64,000 bases of DNA from an uncultured Alphaproteobacteria bacterium (GCA_951812805.1 CATOSZ010000001.1:868001-932000), one strand, 5' to 3'. Shown: positions 45,625 through 54,012, counted from the stretch's first letter. A program made the numbers and translations. Notes: generated by a model not told the origin, from the letters alone.

Positions 45625-46914
45625 CTAGTAGTTTGCCACCTCGGTGACCGTACCCGATACGACATGGCTGATATCCGTGAGCACGAGAAATACCTTCCCA
45701 GTAGCTTGTAGCACTGAATTCACGGTTGCGTTCGCGGGCGTTGTGGGGAATGTCTGTATAGAAGAGTCCGTGATCCGATGGACATCTTGCGTCTGAACTG
45801 TGAGCGCCTGCACGCCTCGGCAAAATGCGCCCGTCGTGTCCGACGTCAGCGCAAGGATATCCACGCTGGTGAACACGTTTTTAGTACCACCACAAGCGGT
45901 ATAGATTCCAAATGCATTTGCACCAGTGTTGCCGGTGGTCGCGTCAATTTGAACGTTTTCGACCCGCAAGCCGGAGCAATTCCCCGCGAAAATTCCATAG
46001 GACGCTGTGGTTCCATTCGTCGCCGATATCCGGACATTGCGTATGATCACCTGATCCGAGGAAGACGGAAAGCCGACCTCGATACCCCGGGCCTCGGCCA
46101 CGTTGGTGCTATGTCTGTTGAGAAACAGATCTGCGATCTCGATGTTATCGCCCGAGGTCTTGAGAACCGCGAAGTTGGTCGAGCCCCGGATGATTGTCCG
46201 CCTACGGCCGGACCCGATTAGACTCACACCGGTCGGGATCGTGACCTGGGTCGCGCCACAGTCATAGACCCCCGGCCCCCGCACAATAACGGTCGGGTCC
46301 ACGGCGACGGCCAATTCGCTGATCAGTTTGGTACAGTTGTTGAAGTTGTCGCCGCTGTCCTCGATGAAGACGGTGCCAGTCATGTCCAATTTCGCCGCCG
46401 TCACCGCACCGTTGGCAATTTCGGTCGTACTGATGGCGCTGGGCGCGATCTTGGCGCTGGTCACCGCGCCATCGACGATCTTGGACGTCTGAATCGAGCC
46501 ATCCGAGATCTTCGGCGCCCGGACCGCACCATCGGCAATTCGATTATTGGTCACCGCGCCAAGGGCGAGCCGCCCCGTTGTCACCGCGCCCGTCGCGATC
46601 TTCGAGACCGTCACCGCACCGTTGGCGATCCGGTTGTTGGTAACCGCACCGAGCGCGATCTCGCCTGTCTTGACCGCCCCAGTGGCGATCTTCGAGGCCG
46701 TGACCGAACCATCGAGAATACGATTGCTGGTGACTGCGCCCAACGCGATCCGGCCTGTTGTCACCGAACCTGTCGCAAGATCGGTACTGCTGACGCAGCC
46801 GACACAGGCAAGGTCGGTGGCCAATTGAGCCGATGCAGTGAAGGGCGCGAAAGTCAGGAACGCCACCGCGCTCAATTGCATCGCTGTCGGCATGATCGTT
46901 GTCCTAAAGTTCAT
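45625..46914 (-). CDS. Secreted right-handed beta-helix protein with 10-residue repeats
   Basis: Exported protein of 429 residues. The signal peptide ends at ASA about residue 29. From about residue 49 there are thirteen 10-residue units of the form GAVTxxxIAx (for example GAVTTGRIAL, GAVTNNRIAN), which group by threes, and residues from ~185 onward look like a pectate-lyase-type beta-helix (VIVRGPGVYDC, VSLIGSGRRRTIIRGS, VIIRNVRI, LRVENVQI). Such repeats occur in tail-fibre and surface proteins. The ATG at 46914 follows GGAGAG. It sits between two IS3 fragments and is probably a passenger gene. Adhesion or carbohydrate binding is possible; no catalytic residues are assigned. Confidence 0.65.
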   Translation of the reverse strand: MNFRTTIMPTAMQLSAVAFLTFAPFTASAQLATDLACVGCVSSTDLATGSVTTGRIALGAVTSNRILDGSVTASKIATGAVKTGEIALGAVTNNRIANGAVTVSKIATGAVTTGRLALGAVTNNRIADGAVRAPKISDGSIQTSKIVDGAVTSAKIAPSAISTTEIANGAVTAAKLDMTGTVFIEDSGDNFNNCTKLISELAVAVDPTVIVRGPGVYDCGATQVTIPTGVSLIGSGRRRTIIRGSTNFAVLKTSGDNIEIADLFLNRHSTNVAEARGIEVGFPSSSDQVIIRNVRISATNGTTASYGIFAGNCSGLRVENVQIDATTGNTGANAFGIYTACGGTKNVFTSVDILALTSDTTGAFCRGVQALTVQTQDVHRITDSSIQTFPTTPANATVNSVLQATGKVFLVLTDISHVVSGTVTEVANY

Positions 46915-47027
46915 TGTATTGTCTCTCCACGGAATGCGACGGCCGGAATGGCTGCGCGCCAAGCCATGTTAGAGGCTTTCACACTCGCTGTATGCAACTC
47001 GAACGGAGTAGCGAGTTGAAACCCCAA

Positions 47028-47118
47028 GGCCAAGTGGCGCAAACTCGGCGGATCAAATCACCTCGCCGAGGTCATCGAAGGAGTGCCGTTCAAGGACGGA
47101 ATCAAACAAAACAAAAAC
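47028..47118 (+). pseudogene. Possible C-terminal trace of a Mutator/IS256-type transposase
   Basis: About 30 codons reading KWRKLGGSNHLAEVIEGV and FKDGIKQN resemble the extreme C-terminus of some IS256-group transposases. They are fused in frame to the IS3 OrfB fragment that follows. The call is weak and based on pattern memory only. Confidence 0.3.
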
Positions 47119-47523
47119 GTCGGCTGGGCGATGGCGACGCACCTCGCCACCGCACTCGTCTTGCAGGCCCTCGATATGGCGGTCACGCGACGGCGGCCGA
47201 AAGGCAGGCCGATCCATCAATCCGACCAGGGCTCGCAATACACCTCGATCGACTTCGGCACCCGTTGCCGAAAGTTCGGCGTTCGGCCTTCCATGGGCTC
47301 GGTCGGCGACTGCTACGACAACGCCATGGCCGAGAGCTTCTTCGCGACCCTCGAATGCGAGCTGATCGACCGGCGGCATCTCGAAAACCCCGACCATGCG
47401 CGTCGCGAACTCTTCCAGTTCATCGAAGGCTGGTACAATCCTCGACGCCGGCATTCATCCATAGGATACATGTCGCCAATCAACTACGAGAGGAGCACAG
47501 CCCCCCGTCGCGCAAATCTTTGA
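47119..47523 (+). pseudogene. IS3 family OrfB, 3' fragment
   Basis: From VGWAMATHLATALVLQALD the frame contains the second and third catalytic parts of an rve-type DDE core: HQSDQGSQYTSIDF (D) and SVGDCYDNAMAESFFATLE (E), then RRHSSIGYMSPINYE near the end. The N-terminal domain and the first Asp are missing; they would correspond to the 42218 fragment minus about 45 codons. The right IS3-type end follows at 47527-47549. Confidence 0.8.
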
Positions 47524-47692
47524 CCGTCCACGAAACCGGGGGAACTCCAATCGGCGGAACGGTCGAAAGCTTCGGTACGCGACAAACGCTTGGACTGGAT
47601 AGACATCACCAACTCCCCCAAAACGGCCTGACGGACGGCTGCTTCGAATGGGACGTTATCAGGTTTCCACCGTACTGAAAGGGCCGAAAACG

Positions 47693-47739
47693 AAAAACGC
47701 CCAGCACACGAAGCGCCCCGGGCGGATCTGAGCCCGGGG
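47693..47739 (-). terminator. Candidate terminator for the 609-residue protein gene
   Basis: CCCCGGGC (47716-47723) pairs with GCCCGGGG (47732-47739); an alternative stem of CGCCC/GGGCG ends directly at a run of five T on the minus strand (47693-47697). It lies 36 bp downstream of the stop codon at 47775. Confidence 0.45.
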
Positions 47740-47774
47740 AATAGACGAGGGCTCGATGTCGAGCGGCTCACGTT

Positions 47775-49604
47775 CTATTCGTCGATATTCTCCTCCAAAA
47801 TCGGCACGCTTTTGAACCGGCCGGAGATGATCCATTCCTCCGTCGGTGTCGTGGGGCCGCCTTTGTGGAAATACTTCAGGGTCGTGTACCAGATGTGATA
47901 GCCGGGACCCTCGCGATCCTTCTCCGCCGTCGCAACCTGATACTGGTCCCAGACATAGTGATAGACATAGAGCGTGCTACCGGAGGCCGTCGCCTCCTTC
48001 TTTTCCTTGCGGCGGACCTTGGAATTGATCACCAGTCGCTTGTGCGGGTTGACCGTCTTGTACTTGGGTTTGGCAAGGGTCTGCTTGGCGATATCGATGA
48101 ACTTTTCGTCCTTCTGCACCGCCTTCGGAAGGCGAACCTTCGAGAGGGCGAGGCTGGCCATCTCGGTATAGCTTTTCTTTGCCGCTTGCAGTTTCGCCCG
48201 TTGCGCCGCGCGATCCGGGCCCTCTTTGCGGCCGACACCCTTGTCGAAGGCAGCGGCCAGCGCAACGCGGGCGACCCCCTCTTCCATCTGTTTCAACGTG
48301 CTTTCGGGCCGGCCGTCGCCGAGCAGGCGGTTCGCGACATGGTGCGGGTCGTTGACGTCGGTATCGGCCAGAAAGTCGACCTGTTGGAACGGTACCTCTA
48401 CCCAAGCATCGACACGCTCGACGGAATGCTGAACGCTGCGGGCGACGTCGCCCGGCTTGCCGCCGACGGCACGCAAGAGCCTGTTCAGGGCCTGCGTGGA
48501 AATCAGCGGTGTCTTGCCTTGGATCCGTTTTAGATAGGCGAAGTCTTCGGCCGTCCCTTCGGTCGCCGTCCGCACCTTGGCGACATAATCGTTGATCGAA
48601 GCCTCGCTGAAGGGCGGGTTCAGGTTTGTCGGTACCGGCTGCGCCCGCTGTCGCTTCTCGATCTCGGCCACGCGGGCCTGAACGTCGCCGAGCTTCTGGT
48701 GCTCCTTGACCGCCGCGTTGATGCGATCCAGCAGCTTGTTTTCGGTCCCCTTGAAGGTCGCGACGTAGCGCTGGACATCGGGGTGCTTCGGCGCACCGAG
48801 AGCGGAGGCCGCTTGCCAGTTGCGCTCCAACTCCGCCTTGGCCTCGTCGGATTTCGACTTGAAAAGAAGATCGAGCTCGCTCAGGGCGTCCTGCCGCTTG
48901 GCGATTTTCGCGAGTTCGGCGCCAATCCCCTGCATCAAGGTTGCGACGATATGGCCGTTGACGCGACGATAGTCCGCGACGGTTCCCTGCCAGACCGGAT
49001 GCTTCTTGTCCGGCGCGGCGTTCAGCGCCTTGGCAATGCGGCCGAGGTCCTTGAGGAAGCGCATACCGCCCCGGCGGTCGCCTGGGCGAAGTCCGGCAAC
49101 TTGCCGATCGATCAATTTCAACTCGCGGCCGGCCCGCTCGACATTGGGATCGGCCGGCCCGGGCCCGGTGGCGGCCGGTGCCGCCTGTGCCGGTGCCGAA
49201 GCCTTCGGCGCCGCCGTCTTCGGGGCGGCCGTCTCCGGCGCCGCTGTCTTCGCCGGTGCGGCGCCGGGCGTCCTGCCTTCCGCCAGGGCGACGAGACGCG
49301 CCTTCAAGGCCTGCAACCGGTCGTTGGCCTCGACCCACGAGGGATGGGATTTGTTCCGCGAGCCATTCAGGCGACCTTCGGTCAGCCGCAACAGCTTCAG
49401 CGTCCGCTTGGCGCCGGACGCGCCGGGGCGCATGTTGGCTGCCTGCTTTTCGAAGCGGGCGAGATCGCCCTGCACGGCCTTGATCGCAGTGTCGGCCGGC
49501 GCCGTCGCCTGGGCGACGACCAGCGGCCGCGACGCGGCGTCGGCGGCCAGTGGCATCAAACAAAGAACAATGGCCGTAGCGGCGGCCGTGGTCAGACGGT
49601 ACAT
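47775..49604 (-). CDS. Secreted helical-repeat protein, partner of the caspase-like gene
   Basis: Exported protein of 609 residues with a signal peptide (ATAIVLCLMPLAADA, cleaved near residue 24). A helical unit at 46-107 (DLARFEK..., LKLLRLTEGRLNGSR, KSHPSW) recurs at 159-223 (MRFLKDLGRIAKAL, KKHPVW), and a shorter trace occurs near 258-300 (PKHPDVQRY). An Ala/Pro/Lys-rich linker (110-150) joins the first two. The C-terminal 150 residues are richer in beta structure (LYVYHYVWDQYQVA, GYHIWYTTLKYFHKGG). I recognise no known family. The same unit opens the divergent caspase-like protein 146 bp away, which suggests that the two proteins work together in the periplasm or at the surface. Start follows GAGGAGGGG. 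Confidence 0.6.
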   Translation of the reverse strand: MYRLTTAAATAIVLCLMPLAADAASRPLVVAQATAPADTAIKAVQGDLARFEKQAANMRPGASGAKRTLKLLRLTEGRLNGSRNKSHPSWVEANDRLQALKARLVALAEGRTPGAAPAKTAAPETAAPKTAAPKASAPAQAAPAATGPGPADPNVERAGRELKLIDRQVAGLRPGDRRGGMRFLKDLGRIAKALNAAPDKKHPVWQGTVADYRRVNGHIVATLMQGIGAELAKIAKRQDALSELDLLFKSKSDEAKAELERNWQAASALGAPKHPDVQRYVATFKGTENKLLDRINAAVKEHQKLGDVQARVAEIEKRQRAQPVPTNLNPPFSEASINDYVAKVRTATEGTAEDFAYLKRIQGKTPLISTQALNRLLRAVGGKPGDVARSVQHSVERVDAWVEVPFQQVDFLADTDVNDPHHVANRLLGDGRPESTLKQMEEGVARVALAAAFDKGVGRKEGPDRAAQRAKLQAAKKSYTEMASLALSKVRLPKAVQKDEKFIDIAKQTLAKPKYKTVNPHKRLVINSKVRRKEKKEATASGSTLYVYHYVWDQYQVATAEKDREGPGYHIWYTTLKYFHKGGPTTPTEEWIISGRFKSVPILEENIDE

Positions 49605-49682
49605 GGAGCGCCCCTCCTCGCGATGAATCACCGCCGCAAGAATGCCACGTTGTGATGCCATCGTTAACCGAGTGTCGCGGAT

Positions 49683-49712
49683 TTGAAGCGGGAATTCATT
49701 CTCACCTATAGT
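49683..49712 (+). promoter_or_regulatory. Candidate promoter of the caspase-like gene
   Basis: TTGAAG (49683-49688) and TATAGT (49707-49712) are separated by 18 bp, a fair match to a housekeeping sigma factor promoter, 38 bp before the start codon at 49751 within the 146-bp divergent intergenic region. Confidence 0.45.
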
Positions 49713-49750
49713 CTGGGGTGAAATCGCCTGAACGAGGTTGCCCCGGAACC

Positions 49751-50905
49751 ATGGCCTGGCGCCCTGCCCTGCTCCTGCTCTGCCTGCTGGCGTTCCTGCC
49801 CGGCATGCCGTCGGCCATGGCGGCGGACCGCGCCGTCGTGGTGGCGGAAAAGGACCTCGCCCGCTATGCCGCCGAATACAGAAAGGCCGGCCCGGAACGC
49901 AAGGCGTACTTGAAGCAGCTTCGCAAGCTCCTGGGGCTGACCCGCAAACGATTGCAGGGCGCGCGAAGCCGGGGCTCGAAACGCTGGCGACGCGCGATGG
50001 CCCGCCTTGCCAAGCTCGACCGGGCCCTGGAGACAAAGATTGCCGGGACGCCGCCACCACCACCGCGGCCGGCCGCGGTGGAAACCGTCAGCGAACCGCT
50101 GGCGAAGACCCCGCCGCCGCCCGCGGATATTCGCAAGGCCGACGGCGGCGAGGCCACACCCGAAACCAAGCCGTTGTTGGATCTCGCCTACGGCGCCTTC
50201 CACGCCCTGGTCATCGGCAACAACGACTATAAGCATCTGCCCAAGCTGAAGACCGCCGTTGCCGACGCGCGCGAGGTGCGCCGTGTCCTTACGGACGACT
50301 ATGGTTTCGACGTGACCTTGCTGGAGAACGCGACCCGCTCCGACATCTTGCGCGCGGTGAACAAATTGCGGGCCGACCTCGGACCCGAGGACAACCTGCT
50401 GATCTATTACGCCGGTCACGGCACCCTCGACCGGGAAAGCGACACGGGCTATTGGCTGCCGATCGACGCCGAGCCGGACAACGACGTCGACTGGATCGCC
50501 AATGCCGCGCTCACCCGCCACCTGAAGGCGATGCAGGCCAACCATGTCCTCGTCGTTGCCGATTCCTGCTATTCGGGCACTCTGTTCCGCGATGCCGACG
50601 CCAGCCTCGAGCGCAAGGGCGAGCGCAAGGCCTGGCTCGGCCGGATGAACGAAAAACGTTCACGCACGGCCATCGCATCGGGCGGGTTGGAGCCGGTGAT
50701 GGATTCCGGCGGTGGGCGCCACTCGGTTTTCGCCAAGGCGTTCCTGGGCGCCTTGCGCGACAACGACGGCGTCATCGACGACCACGAACTCTATCGACGG
50801 ATCAGCCGGCCGGTCATCCTGGAGGCGGACCAGACACCGCTGTTCGCCGATATCCGTAAATCCGGACACGAAGGCGGCGCCTTCCTCTTCGTGCCCAAGC
50901 GTTAG
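49751..50905 (+). CDS. Secreted caspase-like (peptidase C14/metacaspase) protein
   Basis: Exported protein of 384 residues. Signal peptide to about residue 24 (LLLLCLLAFLPGMPSAMA), then a basic helical unit at 33-97 (DLARYAAEY, LRKLLGLTRKRLQGAR) that matches units in the divergent neighbour, a Pro-rich linker (100-127), and a C14 caspase domain from ~147: FHALVIGNNDYKHLPKLKTAVADA, the catalytic His in YYAGHG (H223) and Cys in ADSCYSG (C273). Bacterial caspases of this type usually cut after Arg or Lys. Both catalytic residues are present. The end of the gene overlaps the convergent DehI-like gene by 4 bp. Substrate and role are unknown; a protease acting on, or regulated by, its neighbour is an inference. 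Confidence 0.8.
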   Translation: MAWRPALLLLCLLAFLPGMPSAMAADRAVVVAEKDLARYAAEYRKAGPERKAYLKQLRKLLGLTRKRLQGARSRGSKRWRRAMARLAKLDRALETKIAGTPPPPPRPAAVETVSEPLAKTPPPPADIRKADGGEATPETKPLLDLAYGAFHALVIGNNDYKHLPKLKTAVADAREVRRVLTDDYGFDVTLLENATRSDILRAVNKLRADLGPEDNLLIYYAGHGTLDRESDTGYWLPIDAEPDNDVDWIANAALTRHLKAMQANHVLVVADSCYSGTLFRDADASLERKGERKAWLGRMNEKRSRTAIASGGLEPVMDSGGGRHSVFAKAFLGALRDNDGVIDDHELYRRISRPVILEADQTPLFADIRKSGHEGGAFLFVPKR

Positions 50906-51741
50906 GACAGATCCGGCAGGGCGGCGCGGATCGCCGGATGGACCAGCATCATTTCGGGACTGGTCTTGGCGTATTTCGCAAGCGCGCCGCGTACCAGCGC
51001 CAGCGTTCGCCCGCGCGGCATGTCGTGCCCGTCGGCCGGAAGCGGCAATTCGCCAAGGATCGCGCCCGCCTCGGCCCGCATCGCCGCCGCCATATCGGCC
51101 ATGGCCTGGGCGGAGGCGCCCGTTGCCAGCACCGGCGGCAAGCTTTCGGCCAGATGGGCGATGAGGCCGGGCCAGCGGGCGAACATCCGGTAGTTGCCGG
51201 GAACGAAGCTCTGCTCCCCCTCCCCCCGGCGAAAGGCTTCGAGATGGGTTCGAACGTCGGCCGGCGCCTCGGTGGGATCGACCATCGCCGGCAGCGACGG
51301 CGTCGGCGCCGGTGGCCTCCAGTCCGCGGCCATCGCACCACCGCCCGGACGTTCCCCGTCCAAAAGCCGGACGAGGCAACTCGCGAACAGCAGGTTGACC
51401 GGGCTCACCCGGCTGAAATTCTCGCAGATCGCCTCCAGCACCGGAATGTCGGCGGGCGCGAGGCCGAGCCGTCGGCCCGCCGCGCCATCCAGGGCCGGCA
51501 ACCGACAGGCCTCGCTGTCGGCGGCAATGTCCCAGGAGGCGCGCGGCAATCGTCCCGACGCGAAGGCCGGGCGCAGCGTGCCCCAGGCCCATTCCAGAAC
51601 CCCCGGCAGGGAAGCGAACTGGCGCTGCAGGGAGGAAACATAAGGCACGCCGGAATAGCGGCGGATCTCCCCGTAGATCACCGCCAGCGCGCCGCTCGCG
51701 TCTTCCTCCGCCACATCGCGCAGGACAATGTCGTCGTTCAT
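50902..51741 (-). CDS. DehI-like (haloacid dehalogenase-type) protein
   Basis: Protein of 279 residues resembling the DehI family of all-helical 2-haloacid dehalogenases: VIYGEIRRYSGVPYVSSLQR, LPGVLEWAWGTLRPAFASGR and RVSPVNLLFASCLVRLL. Catalytic residues of DehI could not be checked by alignment, so activity is open. The Met at 51741 was preferred to one at 51768, which has an unlikely N-terminus. The stop overlaps the caspase-like gene's stop. Confidence 0.6.
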   Translation of the reverse strand: MNDDIVLRDVAEEDASGALAVIYGEIRRYSGVPYVSSLQRQFASLPGVLEWAWGTLRPAFASGRLPRASWDIAADSEACRLPALDGAAGRRLGLAPADIPVLEAICENFSRVSPVNLLFASCLVRLLDGERPGGGAMAADWRPPAPTPSLPAMVDPTEAPADVRTHLEAFRRGEGEQSFVPGNYRMFARWPGLIAHLAESLPPVLATGASAQAMADMAAAMRAEAGAILGELPLPADGHDMPRGRTLALVRGALAKYAKTSPEMMLVHPAIRAALPDLS

Positions 51742-51862
51742 CGCGTCCCCTCCACACAAGTTCGTCAACCCCTCACAATGCCATTGTGCCCGACCGTCAT
51801 ATTTGCTCCAATGCCGGCGCCCGATCGGGCCTCATTCGACGTATCACGACATGGGAAGTGCA

Positions 51863-52342
51863 ATGGGTCAGAAACTCGGCATCGGTGACGCCTTTCCGGA
51901 CGTCACCTTGAATCTGGTCGGCGGCGGCACGACGGCGCTGCCGGGCGACCTGCGGGGCGGCTACAACGTCATCCTGTTCTATCGGGGCCACTGGTGACCC
52001 TACTGCCGCCGGCAGTTGGTCGGCTTCTCCAACGTCATCGATGAATTCAAGGCCCTCGGTGCCTCCGTCGTCGCTGCCAGCGTCGACGTGCTCGAGAAAG
52101 CGCAGGAGGTCGCCGAAGACCTCGCCTTCCCGGTCGCCTACGGTGTGACCCGGGCCGATGCGGACACGCTCGGCTCGTGGTGGGAAGACCGGCGCAATAT
52201 CATCCAGCCGTCCGAGTTCATTCTCGGCGCGGACAATACGGTCGTCGCCTCCAGCTATTCCGACGGCCCCGTCGGCCGCATGGACGGTGCCGATGCGGCC
52301 CGGATGATCAACTTCCTGGAATCGCGCAAGGCCGCTGGTTAG
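51863..52342 (+). CDS. Peroxiredoxin-like (AhpC/TSA) protein with in-frame TGA at the active-site Cys
   Basis: Thioredoxin-fold AhpC/TSA peroxiredoxin-like protein of 159 residues if the TGA at 51995-51997 is read through. The frame before it ends VILFYRGHW and resumes PYCRRQLVGF without any shift; the family consensus there is RGHWCPYC, so TGA replaces exactly the first redox Cys. Downstream the family pattern continues unbroken (VVAASVDVLEKA, YGVTRADADTLGSWW, IIQPSEFIL, SSYSDGPVGR). The likely reading is selenocysteine (U-P-Y-C); a single-base nonsense mutation or error (TGC to TGA) is the alternative. A short stem-loop follows the TGA. An upstream ATG at 51851 is also possible. The stop overlaps the DMT transporter gene. 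Confidence 0.75.
52005..52024 (+). promoter_or_regulatory. Candidate bacterial SECIS-like hairpin
   Basis: GCCGCC (52005-52010) can pair with GG-T-CGGC (52018-52024) around the loop GGCAGTT, with one unpaired T in the 3' arm. It starts 7 bases after the TGA. Bacterial SECIS elements have a GU- or GG-containing apical loop, but usually a bulged U in the 5' arm and a slightly larger spacing, so the match is only partial. Confidence 0.3.
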
Positions 52343-53238
52343 CCGCCGTTACGATTTCCGGCCGCGAGGCGTGCGATGCGCGCCTCGCGGTGGGTGATAT
52401 AGGCGGTCGAGGCGAAAATCACCGCGCCGCCGAGCCAGGTCCAGATCGTCGGCACCTCGTCGAAGACGACGAAGGCCATGACCGCGACCAGCGGCAGGCG
52501 CACGAATTCCAAAGGTTGAATCTGCGTGACCTCGGCCCGGGCGAAGGCCTGGGTGAAGCAGAGATGGCCGAGCGTGCCGGCGCCGGCCAGCAGCACGAGC
52601 CAGAGCCAGGTCTCCGCGCTCGGCCATTGCCAGACGAACAGCGCCGGGATCAGCGAGAGGATAGAGTGCAGCAGCGCCATCCAGGTCACGATGGCACCGG
52701 CGGACTCGGTCCGCGTCAACGATTTTACGATCAGGGTCGTGAGCGCGATGGAGAACGCGTTCACCAGGGCCAGCAGGGCGCCGAGCGAGATGCTGTCGAC
52801 ACCCGGCCGCAACACCACGACGACGCCGACGAAGCCGACGACGAGGGCGGTAATGCGCCGTGCCCGCACCACCTCGCCCAGCACCAGCGCCGCGCCGACG
52901 GTGGCGAACAGCGGGGCCGTGAAGCTCAATGCCGTCGCCTCCGCCAGCGGGATCAACGTCACCGCGGTGAAGCCGGCGGCCATGCCGATGATATTGATGC
53001 CGGCGCGCAGGCTGTAGAGGCCGAAGCGTTGGGTCTTCAGCGCGCCGCCGCCATAACGTAACAACCAGGGCAGCATGATCGGCAGGGCCAGGAAATTGCG
53101 GAAGAAAACGACCTGTAGGGGGTCGAGTTCCGCCGTCGACAAGCGGATCGTCCCGCTCATCGAGGCGAAGAACGCCATTGCCGCCAGCATGTAGAGGGTG
53201 GCGGCGAAGGGCGCCGCCCGCCGCTCGAGATCGATCAA
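52339..53238 (-). CDS. DMT family transporter (EamA)
   Basis: Inner-membrane drug/metabolite transporter of 299 residues with ten predicted helices in two EamA repeats (first from YMLAAMAFFASMSGTIRL, second from LGALLALVNAFSIALTTLIV). Family members export metabolites such as amino acids or nucleosides. It starts directly after the SDR stop codon, so the two are cotranscribed. Its own stop overlaps the peroxiredoxin-like gene end. The substrate is unknown. Confidence 0.85.
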   Translation of the reverse strand: MIDLERRAAPFAATLYMLAAMAFFASMSGTIRLSTAELDPLQVVFFRNFLALPIMLPWLLRYGGGALKTQRFGLYSLRAGINIIGMAAGFTAVTLIPLAEATALSFTAPLFATVGAALVLGEVVRARRITALVVGFVGVVVVLRPGVDSISLGALLALVNAFSIALTTLIVKSLTRTESAGAIVTWMALLHSILSLIPALFVWQWPSAETWLWLVLLAGAGTLGHLCFTQAFARAEVTQIQPLEFVRLPLVAVMAFVVFDEVPTIWTWLGGAVIFASTAYITHREARIARLAAGNRNGG

Positions 53239-54012
53239 TCAGGGCCTGCCGGCCGAAACGCCGCCGTCGACCATGTAGACGCCGCCGGTGCAGAAGGAAC
53301 TGTCGTCTGAGGCGAGGAACAGCATCAGGCGTCCGACCTCCTCCGGCTCGCCGTAGCGGCGCAACGGCGTGGCACTGGCCAGCGGGCGGTTCGAGGGCTC
53401 GCCCACCGGAATGCCCAGCTTCGTCTCGAGCGCGGTGATCATCGGTGTGTCGATCGGCGAGGGATTGACCGTGTTGACCCGGATGTTGGAGGCCGCCCCC
53501 TCCATCGCGGCGGCGCGCATCATGCCGACCACCGCATGTTTGGAGGTGACATAGGCCGAGAGGCCGCCGACCGCCCGGATGCCCGCGGTCGACGAGGTGA
53601 CGACGATCGAGCCGCCGCCGCGCCTCTCCATCAGCGGCATGACCCGCTTCAGGCCGAGCCAGACGCCCTTCACGTTCACCGCGATGACCTTGTCGAACAT
53701 CTCGTCGGGATAGTCGACCAGGGGCGTGACGTCGCCCTCGATACCGGCGTTCAGCAGACAGATGTCGACGCCGCCGAAGCGGTCGAGCGTTGCCTGCACG
53801 AAGGCGTCGTTGCCGGCGGGATCGGTGACGTCCGCGGCGCAGGTGGCGACATTGTCGCCGCCGATCGCCGCTTGCGCGTCTGCCAGCGCTTCGGCCTTCA
53901 GGTCGACCAGCATGACGTTGGCCCCCTCCGCCGCGAACAGTTTGCCGGCCGCCCGGCCGATGCCGCCGGAGCCGCCGGTGATGATCGCGACCTTGCCGTC
54001 GAGCTTGCCCAT
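53239..54012 (-). CDS. SDR family oxidoreductase
   Basis: Classical short-chain dehydrogenase of 257 residues: TGGSGGIG near residue 12, VDLKAE at strand 2 (NAD-preferring Asp), LNAGIEG, the catalytic Ser in VTSSTAG and YVTSK as YxxxK. The ending GGVYMVDGGVSAGRP is normal. It lies 16 bp after the flavin-dependent oxygenase-like gene and directly upstream of the DMT transporter, forming a three-gene transcript that may serve one catabolic route. Confidence 0.9.
   Translation of the reverse strand: MGKLDGKVAIITGGSGGIGRAAGKLFAAEGANVMLVDLKAEALADAQAAIGGDNVATCAADVTDPAGNDAFVQATLDRFGGVDICLLNAGIEGDVTPLVDYPDEMFDKVIAVNVKGVWLGLKRVMPLMERRGGGSIVVTSSTAGIRAVGGLSAYVTSKHAVVGMMRAAAMEGAASNIRVNTVNPSPIDTPMITALETKLGIPVGEPSNRPLASATPLRRYGEPEEVGRLMLFLASDDSSFCTGGVYMVDGGVSAGRP

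Larger units (their letters stand above)
41901..47549. mobile_element. IS3-type ends enclosing a 5.6-kb nested segment
   Basis: The left end at 41901 (TGAGCTTGCCCCG) and the right end at 47549 (reverse complement TGGAGTTCCCCCG) match at 18 of 24 positions and end in TG/CA. Both are flanked by ATC (41898-41900 and 47550-47552), a 3-bp duplication as IS3 elements make. Inside are orfA, a 5' piece of orfB, a complete IS66 element, a beta-helix gene and a 3' piece of orfB. Either one IS3 element was split and partly replaced, or two copies recombined. Confidence 0.6.

Noticed and set aside
46547..46828. Direct repeats at 46.4-46.8 kb as a CRISPR array
   Set aside because: The 30-bp periodicity is explained by the GAVTxxxIAx protein repeats; there are no unique spacers.
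48699..49655. Plus-strand frame opposite the 609-residue protein
   Set aside because: No family pattern, and the minus strand has signal peptide, ribosome site and repeated domains.
51728..51997. Peroxiredoxin treated as two unrelated short genes split by TGA
   Set aside because: The family alignment is continuous through the TGA without a shift, so one gene is a better explanation.
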